64,000 bases of DNA from assembly GCA_040387555.1 (NCBI GenBank), contig JAZKDO010000004.1, positions 62,001 through 126,000 of the forward strand. The letters run 5' to 3'. The position numbers were made by a program, and so were the translations under genes. The notes below the pieces were generated by a model. The model was not told the DNA's origin and ran no database searches. It saw only the letters and a list, made by a program, of their open reading frames with translations. Shown here piece by piece: positions 1-10,600 of the stretch (position 1 is its first letter; each line of letters starts with the position of its first letter). Origin of the DNA: UBA4416 sp040387555. GTDB taxonomy: Bacteria; Bacteroidota; Bacteroidia; B-17B0; Aurantibacillaceae.

Positions 1-1
1 T

Positions 2-439
2 GCAGCTTTAATTGTCAAACAATTATCGTTATATCATTTGATTGAACAAAAGCCTAATCTAAAAGCCATAAGAAATTATTTTGAATGTGAGCCAAACACC
101 TATTGGAAACGACATTATAAATTTGATGTAGAAACAGAAGAAAGTTCAAGGCTTTTGGGCGATACAGCCGTACAATCTATTGTGATTAACACTGTTGTTC
201 CTTATTTGTTTTTTATGGCAAAGCACAGTAACAAAATTGATCTTATAGAATACGCACTTGATTTACTGTCGCAATTGCCACCGGAAGTTAACACTAAAAC
301 AAAAATGTTTATTTCCCTTGGGGTTAAAACGGAAAATGCTCTAGAGAGTCAGGCTCAGATTCAACTTCTGGATAACTTTTGCTCGCAGAAAGCCTGCCTT
401 CAATGCCAGGTAGGGGAATATTTACTCAAAAGTTCTTAA
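2..439 (+). CDS. DUF2851 family protein, 3' end only
   Basis: The reading frame is open at the left window edge, so this is the last ~145 codons of a longer gene. An in-frame TTG at 38 is probably internal rather than a start. The fragment has the C-terminal signature I associate with Bacteroidota DUF2851 proteins: a helical region with a VVPYLFFMA segment, then a closing Cys cluster FCSQKACLQCQVGEYLL (three Cys, perhaps a metal site). The function of this family is unknown. It lies 42 nt before a PspC-domain gene in the same orientation, a neighbourhood I recall from other Bacteroidota. The family assignment is from memory of the motif and was not checked by search. Confidence 0.75.
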   Translation, partial: AALIVKQLSLYHLIEQKPNLKAIRNYFECEPNTYWKRHYKFDVETEESSRLLGDTAVQSIVINTVVPYLFFMAKHSNKIDLIEYALDLLSQLPPEVNTKTKMFISLGVKTENALESQAQIQLLDNFCSQKACLQCQVGEYLLKSS

Positions 440-467
440 AAAAATAAATGGAATGAAAGTATTTTAA

Positions 468-475
468 TACCTTTG
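468..475 (+). promoter_or_regulatory. candidate -7 promoter element
   Basis: TACCTTTG fits the Bacteroidota sigma-A -7 consensus TAnnTTTG and ends 6 nt before the ATG at 482. The mRNA would be nearly leaderless. No clear -33 TTG box is seen at the usual spacing, so this rests on one element. Confidence 0.35.
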
Positions 476-481
476 AAGATA

Positions 482-715
482 ATGGTAGATAAAATCAGAT
501 ATTGGTTTGAACAAAAAGCGTTCGGTGTCTGCGAATGGTGGGGTAAAAAACTCGGAATCACGACTACACATATTCGTATGTATTTTATCTATCTTTCCTT
601 TTTCACTTTTGGGTCTCCCATTATCATTTATTTTATGATGGCTTTTATTTTAGAACATAAAGAAAGCTTTAAGCCAAGTAATTATCGCCGTCGTAGAAGT
701 GTGTGGGATTTGTAA
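482..715 (+). CDS. PspC-domain small membrane protein
   Basis: A 77-residue protein of the PspC type: a short N-terminal region with WFEQKAFGVCEWWGKKLGI, then one strongly hydrophobic helix (about residues 33-57) and a basic tail ending RRRRSVWDL. PspC-family proteins sit in the inner membrane, and in enterobacteria they take part in the phage-shock response to envelope stress. Here only the PspC-like domain is present, as in many Bacteroidota stand-alone copies. I chose ATG 482 over the in-frame TTG at 473 because the TTG lies inside the putative -7 element. No pspA/pspB genes are nearby, so its physiological role is inference. Confidence 0.7.
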   Translation: MVDKIRYWFEQKAFGVCEWWGKKLGITTTHIRMYFIYLSFFTFGSPIIIYFMMAFILEHKESFKPSNYRRRRSVWDL

Positions 716-983
716 ATTTCTTTAGTAGAGTGTAATTCAATTGGTTTGTTTAAGATGGTAATCTCATTTTAGGAATTGAGTCCTAAATAGGAAGATTTCT
801 TTTTTCTATTTGCCGATAATACTCTCGTTTTTAACAATTATAAATCAGTTTTGGACTGTTAATTGTATTTCATTTTCTGATTTTTTTACATAAATTTAAC
901 TTTTTGGAAAAATTATAAACATCCGTCTTTTAAAAACAAAAGACATAATTTTTCCATACTAAAAACATTATAAAGAACAGAAT

Positions 984-3900
984 ATGAAAAAATTACTTTT
1001 TACTTTTTTAATCTCTTTTACTATAGTTTCATACGGACAGGCTCCACAGGAAATTAGTTATCAAGGTGTTGCCAGAAATGTGAGCGGATCACTGTTATCC
1101 AATCAGAACATTGGGATCAAATTGGATTTGCACATGGGAAGTTCCGGCGGAGCAGTTGTATTCTCAGAGTCACATAACAAAACAACTAATGCATTTGGTT
1201 TATTTACCTTAGAAATAGGCTCAGTAAATAACGCAGCTTTTACTGCGATCAATTGGGCAAATGGCCCCTATTTTTTAGAGGTATCAATGGATCCTGCGGG
1301 CGGAAGTGCTTACACTTCGGTTGGTACGCAACAATTTATGAGCGTGCCATACGCATTATACGCTCAAACTTCAGGGAATGCTGCACCTACTCCTACAATT
1401 TCGATTAATGCTCCAAATACTATAACAGCAGTTGGCGGAGGTTATACTATTAATATTCCAGCTGCAGCGACATATTCAGCGGGTGCTGGTATTAATGTTG
1501 CAGGAAACATCATTTCAAATACGGCGCCAGATCAAACGGTAACAATAACACCAGCAGGTTCTGCTTCAGTAACAGGAACTTATCCTAACTTTACAATCAA
1601 TACACCAACATCCCAAACCTATTCTGCGGGTAATGGGATAAGTATTGCAGGTGGGGTGATCAGTAACACAGCTGCTGCTGTAACGCCTACCATTGTGGGA
1701 ACAGGAGCAACAACCGTCAACGGTGTTTACCCAAATTTAACCATCAATACACCAACAATACAAGCCTATTCTGCCGGAAACGGTATTGATATTACCGGAG
1801 GTGTGATCACAAATACTGCTGCAGGAGCTGTAACACCTACCATTGTGGGAACAGGAGCAACAACCGTCAACGGTACTTATCCAAATTTAACCATCAATAC
1901 CCCAACTGTTGCTCCCGATCAGATAGTTACAATTGCTGGAACTAACGCAGCAACAATTACAGGTGCATATCCAAACTTTACAGTAAATGTTCCAAGCGGC
2001 ACTTCATTACCAACCGGATTTAACGGTCAATTTTTATTTAATACCGGGACGGTTTGGGATACCTTGCCTAGACAAAACCTATATTTTGACGGAACCAATT
2101 TTGGTGTTGGAACAACCGCGCCTCAGGCTACGTTCCATGTTGTTGGTGCCGGAAAATTTGATGCGAGTGTTTCGACCAACCAGATTTATACTGCGAATTT
2201 TAAAATGAATGGAACGAATTCCGGTTATGTCCTAACGAGCGATGCTTCCGGAAATGGCACTTGGCAAGCGATTCCTTCACCTACATTGTCCTATAATAAT
2301 GGTACTAACGTGTTGAGCTTATCACAAGGTACAACAGTTACTACAGCTACTTTAGTGGGTACGGGTTCAAGCACAGTAAGTGTTGTTGGCGCAGGTTTAG
2401 CCACAGTTACTCCAACAACAGGTAGTACATTTACGGTAAGTGTTCCCAATCCTACACTTAGCATTGCAAGTGGTTCAATATCCATTAGTAATGGTAACTC
2501 TGTTGCTATACCAAGCCCAAGTTTAACAATCAATTCAAATTCATTAACTATCAATGGACCAGGAGGCAATACAGTATTATTGCCGGCTGGTACAACTTAT
2601 ACGAATGGTTCTGGTATTTCAATTACATCAGGTTCTGTTATCACTAATACTTCACCTAATCAAACAGTTACATTGAACGGTACTGGGGCAACCTCCGTAA
2701 CAGGTTCTTATCCTAATTTTACAATTACCTCTCCTACAACTTCATCAACACCTCCAACCATTGTTGGAACGGGTGCAACCTCAGTAACATCATCAGGAAA
2801 CACATTTACAGTAAATACACCGGCATCTCAAACATACACAAATGGTGCAGGGATCTCAGTGACATCTGGCTCTATCATTACAAATGCAGCTCCTGATCAA
2901 ACTGTTTCCCTGGTTGGAACCGGTGCAACAAATGTAAGCGGAACTTATCCTAACTTTACAATTAATACACCAACGGTTGCATCAGCTATTACTCAAACTT
3001 TAACTGGAACAGGTATTTCTTCGGTAACTACCGGAGCAAATACATTTACTGTAAATACGCCGATGCCTACTTATGTAACTGCAACCGGCGTTTTAAATTT
3101 TGGAGGAACAAATACAGTAGTGGCAACACCGTCTTTATCTATCGCTGGAAATGTAATACGTTCAGGGCCTGCAAGTAATACTATTACTTTACCGACATCA
3201 AGCACTACAACCTTGACACAAGGTTCTAATATCACAGTCAGCGGGCCAGTGTCGGATTATACAGTTTCTGCCCCTGCATATTCATTAACATCCAATTCAA
3301 ATACGCTTACCTTAAATAATGGTACAAGCATTACTACTGCAACGGTTCCTGCAGTTACATTGCCTTTATTATCATACACAGCTTTCGCGGCAAATGGTAA
3401 ATTACAATCTGGCCCTGTTACAAATACTGTCTCTATTCCAAATTATACATTATCCAATACTTCAAATACAATTAACTTAAGTAATGGTGTGGCGTCATCA
3501 TCGGCTATTGTTCTGGCACCAACTTTATCTTTGACAGGAACCACTTTGATATCAGGTCCGGCATCAAATTCAGTAACATTGCCTGTGTCAGTTATTACAG
3601 GTACAGGTACAGGTATTGCAACGGTTACAACAAGTGTAAATAACTTTACAGTTAATGTGCCTACACCTACTTTCACGGGAGTGGGTACAACCTCAGTGAC
3701 TGGTACCTATCCTTCTTATACCATTAGTACACCAACAGTTGCTGCAGGCTGGACAACAACCGGAAATACGGGAACTGTTGATGGCACAAATTTTATTGGT
3801 ACAACGGATAATATTGCTTTAAATTTCAGGGTTAATAATCAAAAGGCTGGAAAAATTTCCAGTTTAATGGGTGACAGTTCTACTTTTTTTGGGTACCAAT

Positions 3901-6812
3901 CTGGAAACATTAGTACTGGAGCTGTTAATACAGCCTTTGGACATCAGGCACTTTTAAATAATACAACAGGAGCGGGCAATAATGCCTTAGGTTATCAAAC
4001 TTTAAAAAGCAATATTTCAGGAAATGATAATAGTGCCATTGGGCACAAAGCACTATTCAGTAATACTACAGGTTATCAAAATATAGCTATTGGGAATAGT
4101 GCATTACTTGCTAATACTACAGGTTATGGTAATACCTCTGTTGGACGAGTCTCTAATTATTACAATACAACCGGTTTTCAGAACACAGCTTTAGGACATG
4201 CTGCCCTTTTTAATAATACTACTGGTAGTTATAATACTGCAGTAGGAAAGAATGCGCTTTATTCTAACGTTGCTGGTTTACATGGTACTGCCGTTGGATA
4301 TAACGCTTTGTATTATGCAAACAATACAGCAACCACTTTCACAAATTATAATGTGGCAGTTGGTTTTGAAGCGTTGAGAGGTTCAGCGACACCTGCTTCA
4401 AATACTGGAAATGAAAACACAGCAATTGGTTTTCAGACTCTATTTAATAATACGGCTGGTAATTTTAACACTGCAGTCGGCCAATCAGCATTATTTAATA
4501 ATACAACCGGAAATAATAACACTGCATTAGGACGAAAGACTTTGTATTCAAATACTACAGGATATGAAAATTTAGCTATTGGATATGGTGCACTTAATTT
4601 TAATACCACAGGGATTAGAAACTCTGCAGTTGGGTCAAACGCGCTTATTAATAATACGACCGGAACTGGTAATACCGGAACTGGCCAATCTGCGCTAGGA
4701 GATAACACTACGGGAGGTTCAAATACGGCTAATGGTTATACGGCCCTTCGCACAAATATTACAGGTTTCAACAATACTGGAATAGGGGCTGAAGCCGGTT
4801 TTTCCAACACTGCAGGAAGTGGCAACGTCTTTTTAGGATTCCAGGCTGGTTATAATGAAACAGGATCCAATAAATTATATATTGCAAATTCAAACGCTGG
4901 TCAGCCACTTATTTATGGAGACTTTTCAACGGGAAATGTAGGTATTGGCGCAACGGTAGCGTTGGCAGATAAATTGAGGATCGACCATGCATCGAGTTCT
5001 GCTAATGCACATTTACATTTAAAGCAAACCGGTGGAGATGCATTTTCAAGAATCAAGTTTTCAAACTCCGTTGCATCTACAAAACACTGGATCAATTCAG
5101 TAACTTCTGACGCATCAGACGCTAACTCTGGTTACAATGTGTATTACTTCAATGGTTCTGTGGGCCATAATATATTTACTGTGGCTGGCGATGGTCTTGT
5201 AAGTGTAAACACTTTTTCTACAATGAATAATGCGAGATTTTACGTTGGCGGAAAAGTTAAAATTGATTCTACTTTAACCATGGCTGCTTATAATTTACCA
5301 CCAACTCAATCACCTGGTAATGAAGGGAGAATTTATTTTGATAGAACTGCTCAGAAATTTAAAGTATCAGAAAACGGCGGAGCATACGTCGATATGATCG
5401 GAGGTGGTGGATCATCTCCATGGACTCAGGGTTCAGGAGTTATAACGCAAAATAATCCGGGAGATTTGGTTGGAATCGGTACGGCAGCTCCAACTTCAGC
5501 ACTTCATGTTTATGGAACGGCTGACCCCCTTCAAATAATGGTTCAAAATACGGGAGGGGGGTTCAAAACCGGTTATGCTATAAAAACCGCTACAGAGGAA
5601 TGGTTCATGGGGCAAGACGGCAATCCTTCAACAGGTTTTCGCATAACGGATAGGGATGCTATGGAGGTTCGTTTCCAGATAGACCAGATTGGTAGAATAG
5701 GTATGGGTACGATGTTCGCGAGTGAAAGATTGGATGTTGCTGGAAATATAAAGCTGGATTCTTCCTTAATGGTAACAGGTTTAGCTTCGGTACCACCAAC
5801 ATCTAATGGTGGTAATGGAAGGATTTATTTTGATCAGTCTTCAAATAAATTTAAAGTTTCGGAAAATGGAGGGGCTTATGTTGACATGATTGGCGGTGGT
5901 GGTTCATCTCCATGGACTCAAGGTTCAGGAATTATAACCCAAAATAATATCACCGATAAAGTAGGGATAGGAACTAACACGCCGGCTTATTCATTAGATG
6001 TAAACGGAGACGGTCAGTTTACTGACGGAATTTCATCAGGGGGTCAAATAGATATTGGTAATAGCGGTAATTATCAGACTTTTAAAGCTGCTGAGAACGG
6101 AGGTTTAGGAGCCGGTATAAATCTACAGGCAACTGGAGGTGGTCGTGGCTATACAATATACTCTGCAAACAGTTCTGGAAGTTTAGAATTTTTGGATGAA
6201 ACAGCCGGTTTAACACGAATGGTGATTAACCCATCTGGCAATGTGGGTATCAATACAACTAGTCCATCAGCAAAATTACATTCTGTAAATACAGCAAATA
6301 CAGGCTCTGCTGGTCGTTTTGAAAATAATTCATCAACCAATACGGCAGACGCGGTTTTTGTTTTAAATTCAAGTACAGGTGCTGCCGTTCATGCAGTGTC
6401 AGCAGCTACTTCAAGTGTTGCTGTATGGTTGGAAAACGGGCATTTGAGATCAACGCAAGCTGCAGTTCCTGCAACAAGTACTATTTCTGTCTCGGGTGGG
6501 GGTATTACAGGAGTGTTAGTTTCAATCCCCGCAGGCGGAACAGATGTAAAAGGTGTATTGAATGCAGTGTTGACTACTACAACTATGATTAATAGTGGGA
6601 ATAACGCAGTCATCAGAGTAACATTTAGTAAAGCATACTCAACGGCCCCGGTTGTTGTCCTGACATCACTTATAGATCCCGGGGCTTTGAATTTTTTCAT
6701 TTCTGCCGTTTCTCCGTCATCATTTAATGTCACGATTAAAAATAGTACGCCCGGAAATATGACAACGCCAGCAAGTTTTCCTGTTAATTTAAATTATATG
6801 GTAATTGAGTAA
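984..6812 (+). CDS. giant modular adhesin-like surface protein (YadA-head-like repeats)
   Basis: A 1942-residue exported protein with the signal peptide MKKLLFTFLISFTIVSYGQA. Modules in order: an N-terminal domain (about 21-130, starting PQEISYQGVARN) common in Bacteroidota fibre-like proteins; ~800 residues of low-complexity Thr/Asn/Gly beta repeats built on VGTGATTVNGTYPNLTINTPT-like units; about 19 repeats of ~17 residues (about 967-1296; NTALGxxALxNNTTGxx) resembling YadA trimeric-adhesin head repeats; two copies of an ENGGAYVDMIGGGGSSPW module, each followed by a VGIGT.TP segment; and a C-terminal ~115-residue domain (about 1825-1942) with FSKAYSTAPVVVLTS, resembling phage tail-fibre or H-type-lectin-like domains. 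No T9SS sorting domain and no YadA membrane anchor is visible, so how it stays on the surface is unclear. The next gene begins 4 nt downstream. Adhesive function is inferred. Confidence 0.8.
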   Translation: MKKLLFTFLISFTIVSYGQAPQEISYQGVARNVSGSLLSNQNIGIKLDLHMGSSGGAVVFSESHNKTTNAFGLFTLEIGSVNNAAFTAINWANGPYFLEVSMDPAGGSAYTSVGTQQFMSVPYALYAQTSGNAAPTPTISINAPNTITAVGGGYTINIPAAATYSAGAGINVAGNIISNTAPDQTVTITPAGSASVTGTYPNFTINTPTSQTYSAGNGISIAGGVISNTAAAVTPTIVGTGATTVNGVYPNLTINTPTIQAYSAGNGIDITGGVITNTAAGAVTPTIVGTGATTVNGTYPNLTINTPTVAPDQIVTIAGTNAATITGAYPNFTVNVPSGTSLPTGFNGQFLFNTGTVWDTLPRQNLYFDGTNFGVGTTAPQATFHVVGAGKFDASVSTNQIYTANFKMNGTNSGYVLTSDASGNGTWQAIPSPTLSYNNGTNVLSLSQGTTVTTATLVGTGSSTVSVVGAGLATVTPTTGSTFTVSVPNPTLSIASGSISISNGNSVAIPSPSLTINSNSLTINGPGGNTVLLPAGTTYTNGSGISITSGSVITNTSPNQTVTLNGTGATSVTGSYPNFTITSPTTSSTPPTIVGTGATSVTSSGNTFTVNTPASQTYTNGAGISVTSGSIITNAAPDQTVSLVGTGATNVSGTYPNFTINTPTVASAITQTLTGTGISSVTTGANTFTVNTPMPTYVTATGVLNFGGTNTVVATPSLSIAGNVIRSGPASNTITLPTSSTTTLTQGSNITVSGPVSDYTVSAPAYSLTSNSNTLTLNNGTSITTATVPAVTLPLLSYTAFAANGKLQSGPVTNTVSIPNYTLSNTSNTINLSNGVASSSAIVLAPTLSLTGTTLISGPASNSVTLPVSVITGTGTGIATVTTSVNNFTVNVPTPTFTGVGTTSVTGTYPSYTISTPTVAAGWTTTGNTGTVDGTNFIGTTDNIALNFRVNNQKAGKISSLMGDSSTFFGYQSGNISTGAVNTAFGHQALLNNTTGAGNNALGYQTLKSNISGNDNSAIGHKALFSNTTGYQNIAIGNSALLANTTGYGNTSVGRVSNYYNTTGFQNTALGHAALFNNTTGSYNTAVGKNALYSNVAGLHGTAVGYNALYYANNTATTFTNYNVAVGFEALRGSATPASNTGNENTAIGFQTLFNNTAGNFNTAVGQSALFNNTTGNNNTALGRKTLYSNTTGYENLAIGYGALNFNTTGIRNSAVGSNALINNTTGTGNTGTGQSALGDNTTGGSNTANGYTALRTNITGFNNTGIGAEAGFSNTAGSGNVFLGFQAGYNETGSNKLYIANSNAGQPLIYGDFSTGNVGIGATVALADKLRIDHASSSANAHLHLKQTGGDAFSRIKFSNSVASTKHWINSVTSDASDANSGYNVYYFNGSVGHNIFTVAGDGLVSVNTFSTMNNARFYVGGKVKIDSTLTMAAYNLPPTQSPGNEGRIYFDRTAQKFKVSENGGAYVDMIGGGGSSPWTQGSGVITQNNPGDLVGIGTAAPTSALHVYGTADPLQIMVQNTGGGFKTGYAIKTATEEWFMGQDGNPSTGFRITDRDAMEVRFQIDQIGRIGMGTMFASERLDVAGNIKLDSSLMVTGLASVPPTSNGGNGRIYFDQSSNKFKVSENGGAYVDMIGGGGSSPWTQGSGIITQNNITDKVGIGTNTPAYSLDVNGDGQFTDGISSGGQIDIGNSGNYQTFKAAENGGLGAGINLQATGGGRGYTIYSANSSGSLEFLDETAGLTRMVINPSGNVGINTTSPSAKLHSVNTANTGSAGRFENNSSTNTADAVFVLNSSTGAAVHAVSAATSSVAVWLENGHLRSTQAAVPATSTISVSGGGITGVLVSIPAGGTDVKGVLNAVLTTTTMINSGNNAVIRVTFSKAYSTAPVVVLTSLIDPGALNFFISAVSPSSFNVTIKNSTPGNMTTPASFPVNLNYMVIE
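3883..4872 (+). repeat. about 19 tandem ~51-bp (17-aa) head-like repeats
   Basis: Coding repeats with a period of 51 nt inside the 1942-aa gene. The consensus peptide is N-T-A-x-G-x-x-A-L-x-x-N-T-T-G-x-x. Two longer units near 4310-4440 break the period. Copies differ at many third positions, so the array is old or under purifying selection rather than a recent slippage product. Confidence 0.85.
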
Positions 6813-6816
6813 TTTA

Positions 6817-7587
6817 ATGAGAAACTATTTAATCATCATATTTATTTTTGGGATTGTTTTAAAACAGTCTGCTCAAACTATTTCACCCTCTGTAATTAAT
6901 TCTGCTGGCGGTGGTGGAGCAGTAGGCGCCACTGGTATTGAAACCTATTACAATATTGGTGAACCAATCGTTTCTACAATAGACAACGGTTTCTATGCGA
7001 TTACCCAAGGATTTTTGCAACCTGATATTGTTGGTGAATTTGCATTAAATATTACGCCTTTATTTCAGAGTGAAAGTTGTTTAAGTAAAAAAGATGGTTT
7101 TATTTCAGTAGTGCTTAATACCTCACCAAGCTCTGCATCCCAGATCTTATATGTTTGGAGTCCTCCTTCTCTTTGTCCTTCTCAAAATTGCAGGGGCGTG
7201 GATAGTTTGGCGCCAGGTACGTATAGCCTTACCATAAAAGCAATAAACTCCTCAAATGCAGTGGTCGATTCAGTTTATTTTACCTATACGGTTGTTGCAA
7301 ATACAGATCCTTGTTTGATCACGGTATATAATGGTTTCACTCCTGACGGTGATGGGATCAATGATAACTGGATCATAGAAAATATTGAAAATTATCCAAC
7401 TAATACGGTTTCCATTTTTAATCGGTGGGGAACCAAGGTATGGAACACATCTAATTATGATAACGGACAAAACAGATGGGACGGTAAAAATCAAAGCGGA
7501 ATGGCTCTGACTAGCGGCACTTATTTTTACGTGATTGAAATTGAAAATGGCATAAAAAAAGGATGGGTGGAGTTAAGTGGGAATTAA
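6817..7587 (+). CDS. T9SS type B cargo, short surface protein with CHU_C domain
   Basis: A 257-residue exported protein. The signal peptide MRNYLIIIFIFGIVLKQSAQ begins at ATG 6817; an upstream in-frame TTG at 6805 overlaps the previous stop and is less likely. Residues ~25-70 hold a Gly-rich stretch and the TYYNIGEPIVSTI...TQGFLQP segment seen in many T9SS cargos. A middle beta domain has paired Cys. The last ~90 residues (FTPDGDGINDNW...IFNRWGTKVW...W.GKN...SGTYFYVIE) are a gliding-motility-associated C-terminal (CHU_C, type B sorting) domain, which directs secretion by T9SS and surface attachment in the SprB/SprF manner. It starts 4 nt after the giant adhesin gene, so the two are probably translated from one mRNA. 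The specific function is unknown. Confidence 0.85.
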   Translation: MRNYLIIIFIFGIVLKQSAQTISPSVINSAGGGGAVGATGIETYYNIGEPIVSTIDNGFYAITQGFLQPDIVGEFALNITPLFQSESCLSKKDGFISVVLNTSPSSASQILYVWSPPSLCPSQNCRGVDSLAPGTYSLTIKAINSSNAVVDSVYFTYTVVANTDPCLITVYNGFTPDGDGINDNWIIENIENYPTNTVSIFNRWGTKVWNTSNYDNGQNRWDGKNQSGMALTSGTYFYVIEIENGIKKGWVELSGN

Positions 7588-7666
7588 TAAAAATTAAATT
7601 ATCCTACAAAAACATAATAGAAGTGTAGGCATATCAGGAATGTAAATTAATTTTAAAACGTGTTCT

Positions 7667-7685
7667 TTTGATTATATTAATCAAA
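7667..7685. repeat. 19-bp inverted repeat upstream of the SprB-like gene
   Basis: TTTGATTA-tat-TAATCAAA is a perfect 8-bp inverted repeat with a 3-bp spacer, 13 nt before the ATG of the 2432-aa adhesin. Its position suits an operator or a short 5' leader hairpin. There is no U tract, so it is not an intrinsic terminator. Function is a guess. Confidence 0.35.
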
Positions 7686-7698
7686 CTAAATTAAACAA

Positions 7699-10600
7699 AT
7701 GATCAATAAAATATACAACTTCATTTTTAAACTAGTATGCTTTTTAGGCGCAGTTTTTTTATCAAAAGGATTTAATGCCCAAATAGTAATTCCTTTTAAT
7801 TCAGTTGGCACGCAAACATGGGTTTGTCCTCCAGGTGTAACCACCTTAACTGTAGAATGTTGGGGAGCAGGTGGTGGAAGTGGAGGTGCTTCTAGTGTTT
7901 TAAATGCAGCTGGTGGTGGTGGCGGAGGCGGAGCGTATGCTAATTCTGTATTAGCAGTGACACCGGGTAACACTTATACTATAAATGTAGGAGCAGGCGG
8001 TGCAAGCGGTTCAAGTACTGGTGGTAATGGAACCGCAGGAGCAAATTCAAGTTTTAATACAACGGTTGTAATGGCTATTGGTGGAAGCGGAGGTGCAGGT
8101 AGTGTATCAGGTGTTGGGGGAATTGGAGGAACAGGAGGATTAAATACATCCTCCATTGGTACAAATCGGTTTTCAGGAGGAAATGGCGCTACAGGTGTTC
8201 CTGCAACATCAGGCGGCGGAGGTGGGAGTAGTGCCGGGAATATTGCCAATGGAAATCCTGGTTCCGGCGCAGCTGGGGGCGCAGCTCCTCCAGGGGGTGT
8301 TGGAGGAGTTGCAGCAAATACTGCTCCTGGCGGAGCTCCAGGATTAAATGGATTCAATGGAGGGGGAGGTGCGGCAGGTGCAAGAAGAGGTTCGTCAGCT
8401 ATCAACAATGTGGGTGGCTTTGGGGGCTCCGGAAAAGTGGAGTTGAGTTATTTTTGTTCACCTGCGGTTGCTGTTTCCACGCCTACTATAATATGTCCCG
8501 GAGGAACAGCTACCTTAACTGCAAGTGGGCCTTTAACTCTCGATCAGCAATCTACAACTGGTGTAACGACCGGCCGCTGGCATGGTGGTAACACGGGCCT
8601 GCAAACATTTATTGCCGGAATTACCGGAAGGCTTGTGAGGGTGAGGGTACATACTGCCACTTATGGATCTCCTGCTACAATTACTCTTAGGGTATATTCC
8701 GGTTCCCCGGGGAGCGGTGTTATGTTAACAAGTGTAACTTATGGTAAAGGAGCTGGTACAAACTCATGGGATGATGTTATTTTGCCCAATGGAGGTGTTA
8801 ATCTCACGAATGGAATGCCATACTACCTGGAAATTCCTTCAGGAGCTCAGATAGATTGGATCTGCTCGGCAGGAAATGTGTATGGTAACGGACAAGCTTG
8901 GTTCGGAGGTTCCGGACAAACGTGGGATTGGAATTTTGAGACCTACATGGATTTGAATACTTATATGTGGAACCCCGGTTCTATGCCCGTTCAAACTTTT
9001 ACAGCAAGCCCAGGTGTCACCACTAATTATACAGCCACCTATACAACAGCCACAGGTTGCGCACACTCAAAATTAGTTACGGTAAATTTAAATCCTACTA
9101 TAAATACTGTTTTAAATGTTACCAATATTTCCTGCAATGGCATTTTCAACGGGTCAATAGACCTTATCCCTTCAGGTGGCACACCTCCCTACACTTATTT
9201 ATGGTCAAACAGCCAGGTAACTCAGGATTTGATTAACCTTTCCCCGGGCGCGTATAATGTAACATTAACGGATGCAACAGGATGTACAAATGCAACAGGC
9301 AGCACTGTTACACAGCCTGCGGCATTAACCGCCAGTTCTGCAATAACCACAAGTATTAATTGCAACGGCGGTACAGGAGTTGTATCTGTATCCGCAGGAG
9401 GAGGAACGCCATCGTATTCAGGAACAGGAACTTTTACTGTAACCGCTGGAACTTATACGTATAATGTAACTGATGCTAATGGCTGCATAAGAACCACAAC
9501 CATCAATGTAACCCAACCTGCGCCTTTTACGATAAATGTTACCGCTTCATCTACTATCTGTTCTGGTACTATATCTAACTTAACTGCAACGGGAGGTTCT
9601 ACTTATACCTGGAATCCTGGTGGATTAACAGGAGCTAATGTTAATGTAACACCAACTTCAACAACAAGCTATACAGCTACCGGTACAAGTTCTTTAGGTT
9701 GTACAGCAACAAACAGTTTAACCGTTACCGTTAATCCAAATCCAACAGTAACCGTTTCTTCCTCTACCATTTGTGCTGGCGGAACCACCACATTAACAGC
9801 TTCGGGCGCCACAACTTATTCTTGGAGTACTGTTACCACAACACCTTCAATATCGGTTTCACCTGGATCAAACACTACTTATACAGTTACCGGAACAAAT
9901 GCATTTGGTTGTACAGACACTAAAACAACAAGCGTAACCGTTAACCCTTTGCCTTCAATAACAACTACACCCTCACCATCAGCGATATGTATAGGGTCTA
10001 GCTCTAATTTAACGGCAGCAGGCGCAACTACGTATATGTGGAATCCGGGATCATTATCTGGTTCGGTAGTAACGGTTTCACCTGTTTCGACAACACAATA
10101 TACAGTAACCGGAACAAATAGTAACGGCTGTGTTAATACCCAAACTGTTACTTTAACTGTTAATTCATTGCCGATAGTAACCGCATCTGTTTCTCCAACA
10201 ACCATGTGTGCAGGAGCCACAGCTACTTTATCAGCTATGGGAGGGACTGCTTATACTTGGAACCCGGGCGCAGCAACTACTCAAACAGTAATAGTTTCTC
10301 CAGCATCAAGTACTCTTTATACAGTTACTGCAACAAATGCCTCTGGATGTACCAACACACAAACAGTTAATTTAAACGTTAATCCAACTTTTAGTACTTC
10401 TGTTAGTTTTACAAATGTTACCTGTAATGCAGGAAACAACGGGGGTATTAACTTAACGGTTTTGGGCGGTTTGCCACCTTATACATTTGTATGGTCTAAT
10501 AGCCAAACAACTGAAGACATTACTAATTTGCCTTCCGGAGTTTACAGTGTTACTGTAACAGATATGATCGGATGCACAACTAATGTAACCGGAGTAACTA

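Noticed and set aside
7974..8408. 144-codon - strand proline-rich open frame
   Set aside because: It is the mirror of the Gly-rich coding repeats of the SprB-like gene; no independent start context or family signal.
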